A stretch of DNA of 64,000 nt. It comes from RYN-230 sp963770535. Its GTDB lineage: Bacteria > Actinomycetota > Actinomycetes > Streptosporangiales > Streptosporangiaceae. The stretch lies in assembly GCA_963770535.1 (NCBI GenBank), contig CAVYPZ010000003.1:496001-560000 (forward strand). Reading direction: 5' to 3'. Shown here one piece after another: positions 60,541-64,000 of the stretch; position 1 is the stretch's first letter; each line of letters begins with the position of its first letter. The notes under the pieces are model-generated. The model was not told the origin of the DNA and made no database searches. It saw nothing but the letters and a program-made list of their open reading frames with translations. The position numbers and the translations under genes are program-made.

Positions 60541-63202
60541 TCAGGTCCGCTGGGCCGCCTCGAGGTTTTCCCGCACCGCGCGGGTCAGCGGGTGGTCCGG
60601 GCCAAGTGCCATCTCACAGTCGGCCAGGGTGCGCTCGAACACGGCGATCGCCTCGGACAGCCGCAATGCGGCGTGGTAGGCCGACGCCAGGTTCGCGCGT
60701 GACGTCAGGGTCGACTGATGGGTCGGGCCGAGTACCCGCTCGCACGCGGCCAGGGTCTGCTCGTACAGCGGCAGCGCGTCCTTGAGCCGGCCGGCCGAGT
60801 GGTAGGCGTTGGCCAGGTTGCCGCGCGCCGTCATGGTGTCCGTGTCATCGGCCCCCTGCGCCATCTCCCGGTCGGCCAGGGTCCGCTCGTACACCGGGAT
60901 GGCGTCCTTGACCCGGCGGGCCGCGAGGTAGGCGTTGGCCAGGTTGCCGCGGGCGGTCATCGTGTCGGGGTGGTAGCTGCCCAGGACCCGTTCCCGGTCG
61001 ACGAGCACGCGCTCGTAATGCGGCAGTGCCTGCTTCATCCGCCCCGCGGTGCGGTAGGCGTAGGCGAGGTCGGCGCGGGCGGTCATGCTGTCCGGGTAGT
61101 CCGGCCCCTGGGTCTTCTCGCGGTCGGCCAGGATCTGCTCGTACACCGGCACGGCCTGCTTGAGCTGGCCCACCGTGTGGTAAGCCTGGGCTAGCCCGGT
61201 CCGTGCGGTCAGCGTGTCCGGGTGTGTCGGGCCCAGCCCCCGCTCCAGCTCCGCCAGGGTCTGCTGATACACCGGGAGGGCATGCTCGGGCCGGCCCGCG
61301 GCCAGGTACGCGCCGGCCAGGTCGCCGCGCGCGGCCAGCGTGTCCGGGTGCCTCGCGCCCAGCACCCATTCCCGGTCCGTGACCACCCGCTCGAACATCG
61401 GCAGCGCCGCGGCGTGCCGGCCCGCTGCGGCGTAGGCCCGCGCGAGGTGGGCGCAGGAGGCCAGCGTGTCGGGATGGTCTTTACCCAGGATCCGCTGGCG
61501 CTCCGCAAGCGTGCGCTCGTGCACGCCGATCGCGTCGCCTCAGCCGGCCGGCGGCCTCGTAGGCGGAGGCCAGGCCGTCGCGGCAGCGGAAGGACTGGCT
61601 GTGATCCGCCCCGAGCACCCGGATGCTGGTCTCCAGCATGTCCTCCCAGTAGGCGAGGCCCGGGCCGCTGGTCTCGTCGCTGTCCAGGCTCCGGCCCGCC
61701 TGCATGAGTACCGGGTGGATCTCCGGGGTCCAGAGCAGATCGCCGCTGCACTCGCGCAGGCTGATCGCGCCGTCCCGCAGGGCCTGGGCCAGCCGGGGCG
61801 GGACCGGGTCCGCGGGCCAGGACTGCAGCAGCGCATCCGCGGCGCAGCGGACGGCTCGCTCGAACTCCGGCGGCGGGATGATTCCCCGGGTCATGGCCTG
61901 GATCGCCGGGTGCACCTGCACGGTCCGCGTGGTGCTGGCCGCGTTGATCGTGACGAGCCCGGCCCGGGCCAGGCCGTGCACAGCGTCCCGGGCCTGGGCC
62001 GGCTCGGCCGGCATGGCCGGATAGCCGGTCAGGTATCCGCAGGCGGCCGTGCTGGTGAACACGATCCCGGGAATGCCCGCCGGGTCGAGCAGGGCGGCCA
62101 GCACCAGGGCCGGCCGGGCGAAGCCGGCGGGCGGGATCTGATCGGCGAGATCCATGGCCAGCGACCACGTCACGCCGGCATGACCGAGCGCGGCATAGTC
62201 CAGGCCCGTGCCGCCGTCCCCGGGACCGGCCTCTCCCAGGCCGGCCTCGGGAGCCAGGCTGGCGCTGCTCATCCGGCGCTTCCGGTCGTGGTACCAGGCC
62301 CGGTAGTCACGGCAGCTGGCCCCGGTGCAGATCAGCGCGGCCGTGGCGTGCGCCAGCGCGAGCGGCTGGCAGTCCAGGTCGTGGGCCAGATCCAGGCCCT
62401 CCGTCCGCTGGCCCGGGTCGGTGGCGAGCCGCGCGGTGATATAGGCCAGGGCTTCCCGGGTACTGAACGCGGGGACCGGCGCGATCCTCCGGTTCGGCGC
62501 GGCCAGGGTGTCGCCCCGGCGGGCGGTGACCACGACCCGGCCGTCGGCCCCGGCAGGCCACAGGCCCTCCAGGTCGGCCGGATCAGCCAGGTCATCGAGG
62601 ACCACCAGCCAGCGCCGTTCGGTGCTGGACAGCCAGGCCAGGAAGCGCTGCGCGCAGGTCTGCAGGTCGTCGCCCGGATCGGCGGCGCCGAGTTCCGCGA
62701 GGGCCAGCGCGTAGCCGGTCAGGATCGCGTTCCTGCTGCTGGCTTTCACCCAGACCAGCAGGTCCACGGTGCGGTTATCCCACAGTTCGTGGGCCAGCGC
62801 CGCGGCCAGCTGCGTCTTGCCGCTGCCGCCAGAGGCGGCGAGATAGTCAGGGCCGCCGTGACTCACCGGGTGCGCAGGCTCGCCTGGGGTGACCGGCTGA
62901 GCAGGCCCGCCGGGGGCTGGGTAAGAATCTCCGCCCGGGGCGGCCAGATGAGCACCGCCGCCTGCGGCCAGACCTGTCCCGGCTGGACCGTCAGCCGGGT
63001 CGGGGACGAGAATTAACGTGTCACCAGGATCCAGCTTGCCGATCCGGCCCATCCCGGTCTCGGGACGCGGGCTGTGGCAGTCAGCCAGGGGCGGGACGGG
63101 GCCGCAGCGGAGCGGCCACTCCACTAGGCGGGCCGGCGCGATGGCCATCTGGGCCCCGGCGACCTCGTTGCCGTTGCGTGGCTGTTCACCGTCTGCTCCC
63201 AC
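60541..63202 (-). pseudogene. STAND (NB-ARC-like) ATPase with TPR repeats, one frameshift
   Basis: The first frame (GTG 63202; ATG 63148 is an alternative start) encodes a P-loop G-G-S-G-K-T-Q-L, Walker B W-L-V-V-L-D-D-L and C-Q-P-L-A-L-A helical region typical of NB-ARC/STAND switches. Just after SAYEAAGRL the frame changes, and from about 61540 to 60541 follow seven to eight 42-residue TPR units with L-G-x-x-H-P-D-T-x-x-A-R. Removing one G from CTGAGGCGACG near 61537 fuses the two into about 887 residues. Such proteins sense a ligand or partner through TPRs and regulate or defend; the role here is unknown. Confidence 0.75.
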
Positions 63203-63271
63203 CTACATCCGGACATCTCGCGGGATCCGTTGCAGTTGATCGACACAGTTGCACAAGACAGCCTATGACGG

Positions 63272-63292
63272 CGCTGCCCTGTGTGGGCAGCG
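63272..63292 (-). terminator. hairpin downstream of the MetF-like gene
   Basis: CGCTGCCC-TGTGT-GGGCAGCG, eight perfect pairs with a five-base loop, about 70 bases beyond the stop of the minus-strand gene ending at 63362. Confidence 0.5.
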
Positions 63293-63361
63293 TTCCGTAG
63301 GCATAAGGGAACGCATTGCGGCCGGCGGTGCGTGACCAAAATCCCGGTCCCGGAGGGTCGC

Positions 63362-64000
63362 TCAGATGGCCAGCCGGCCGTGGTCCGGGCCGGCGAGCCG
63401 CCGCAGCAGTCCGGCCCGCCATTCTTCTGTCTGCCTGACCTGGTTAAAGGTGAACAAGTGCAGTCCGGCCACGTCCGCGCCGGGAGCGGTCAGCGCCGCG
63501 CCGGTCCGGTCCAGGAGCCGCTCCGGACTGTAGCCGCCGGGCAGGCCGAGGCGCAGGAACCAGTCCGTGTGCCCGGCCAGGAAGCGCGTGGATTCGGCGA
63601 CACCCGCACGGGCCGCCATGCGCAGCAGCCTCGCCCGGTCCACCGGTCCCGCGAGTCCCACGTAGAGCGGCAGCGTGACGCCGCGCGCCCGGATCCGGGT
63701 CACCCACTTGCGCAGCACGGCCGGGTCGAAGCAGAGGTTGCTGACGATGTAGGAGGAGTGATGCCGCTTGTCCCACATGGCCTGCACGGTGATGTCGTCG
63801 TCGATCCGGGGGTGGCTCTCGGGGTAGCCGGTGATGCCGACGCGCTCGAAGGGGCGGCCCATCGCGGTGAGCCTGGTCAGCAGGGACAGTGCGCTGGCGA
63901 ACGGGCCGGCCGGGGGATCGGCGTCGCCTGCGGGCACGAACACGTCATCCACGCCGCAGGCCAGCAGCCGGGCCACGATCGCCTCCAGGTGCGCGTCGCC
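63362..64000 (-). CDS. methylenetetrahydrofolate reductase, C-terminal part (cut by window edge)
   Basis: The 213 codons in the window continue past base 64000. V-G-I-T-G-Y-P-E-S-H-P, W-D-K-R-H-H-S-S-Y-I-V-S-N-L-C-F-D, L-P-L-Y-V-G-L-A-G-P and the final H-L-F-T-F-N-Q match the MetF TIM barrel. It reduces methylene-tetrahydrofolate to methyl-tetrahydrofolate. Close to the dimethylglycine-dehydrogenase-like gene, it fits handling of one-carbon units released there. It points away from the ETF operon across the STAND gene, so joint transcription is not shown. Confidence 0.85.
   Translation of the reverse strand, partial: GDAHLEAIVARLLACGVDDVFVPAGDADPPAGPFASALSLLTRLTAMGRPFERVGITGYPESHPRIDDDITVQAMWDKRHHSSYIVSNLCFDPAVLRKWVTRIRARGVTLPLYVGLAGPVDRARLLRMAARAGVAESTRFLAGHTDWFLRLGLPGGYSPERLLDRTGAALTAPGADVAGLHLFTFNQVRQTEEWRAGLLRRLAGPDHGRLAI

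Noticed and set aside
1..64000. tRNA, rRNA or insertion sequences
   Set aside because: No cloverleaf, rRNA-like segment or transposase could be recognised by reading; gaps between genes are short.

Overview
This window is very GC-rich actinobacterial DNA. Supporting signs are the SecA2-type second SecA, HelD, an RBS-poor, overlap-rich gene layout with many GTG starts, and FCD/IclR/TetR regulators typical of soil actinomycetes, probably a Streptosporangiales-like lineage (inference). I saw no tRNA, rRNA, transposase, integrase or CRISPR array.

Layout. 1-14.8 kb holds housekeeping and accessory genes: a MerR regulator (cut by the window edge), an alpha/beta hydrolase, a Type II restriction-modification pair (NgoMIV-like endonuclease plus a C5 cytosine methyltransferase), a SDR/TetR pair with clear operators, SecA2, an aromatic-amino-acid-type decarboxylase, HelD, a DinB polymerase, a zinc-ribbon/HTH protein, a PaaI thioesterase and a membrane protein.

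14.9-42.0 kb is one catabolic island. Two long arms of genes run outward from a divergent promoter region at 30.4-30.6 kb. The leftward arm carries a GntR/FCD regulator, enoyl-CoA hydratase, CaiB-type CoA-transferase, a solute-binding-protein-like protein, two DUF4432 (aldose-epimerase-like) proteins, SDR, an LsrR/SorC-type regulator, ribulose-phosphate-epimerase-like protein, VOC protein, 2-hydroxyacid dehydrogenase, an LsrK-like kinase, an LsrF-like aldolase/thiolase and a broken APC permease. The rightward arm carries a FAH-family dehydratase, cyclase-family hydrolase, SDR, DSD1-like PLP enzyme, intact APC permease, SDR, AHL-lactonase-like metallohydrolase, class III aminotransferase, PdxA-like dehydrogenase and a second LsrK-like kinase. 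It resembles the autoinducer-2 (Lsr) processing set in its enzymes but has no Lsr ABC transporter. Most likely it degrades a small phosphorylatable hydroxy or amino acid or polyol. Recurrent TGAGCG half-sites at five promoters suggest a local regulon.

42-64 kb holds a K+ channel, histidine phosphatase, GMC (choline-dehydrogenase-like) oxidoreductase, Orn/Lys/Arg-type decarboxylase, secreted GH9 glycosidase, LspA, aldehyde dehydrogenase with IclR regulator, a nucleotidyltransferase-like protein, a metallophosphoesterase, an APC permease, a dimethylglycine-dehydrogenase-like flavoprotein followed by EtfB and EtfA, a STAND ATPase with TPR repeats, and the C-terminal part of methylenetetrahydrofolate reductase. 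The last group fits methylated-amine and one-carbon metabolism.

Several genes (SecA2, HelD, zinc-ribbon/HTH protein, 2-hydroxyacid dehydrogenase, FAH protein, STAND-TPR) are each broken by shifts that removal of single bases in G/C-rich tracts would repair. This looks more like sequence error than biology and should be checked in reads before calling them pseudogenes.
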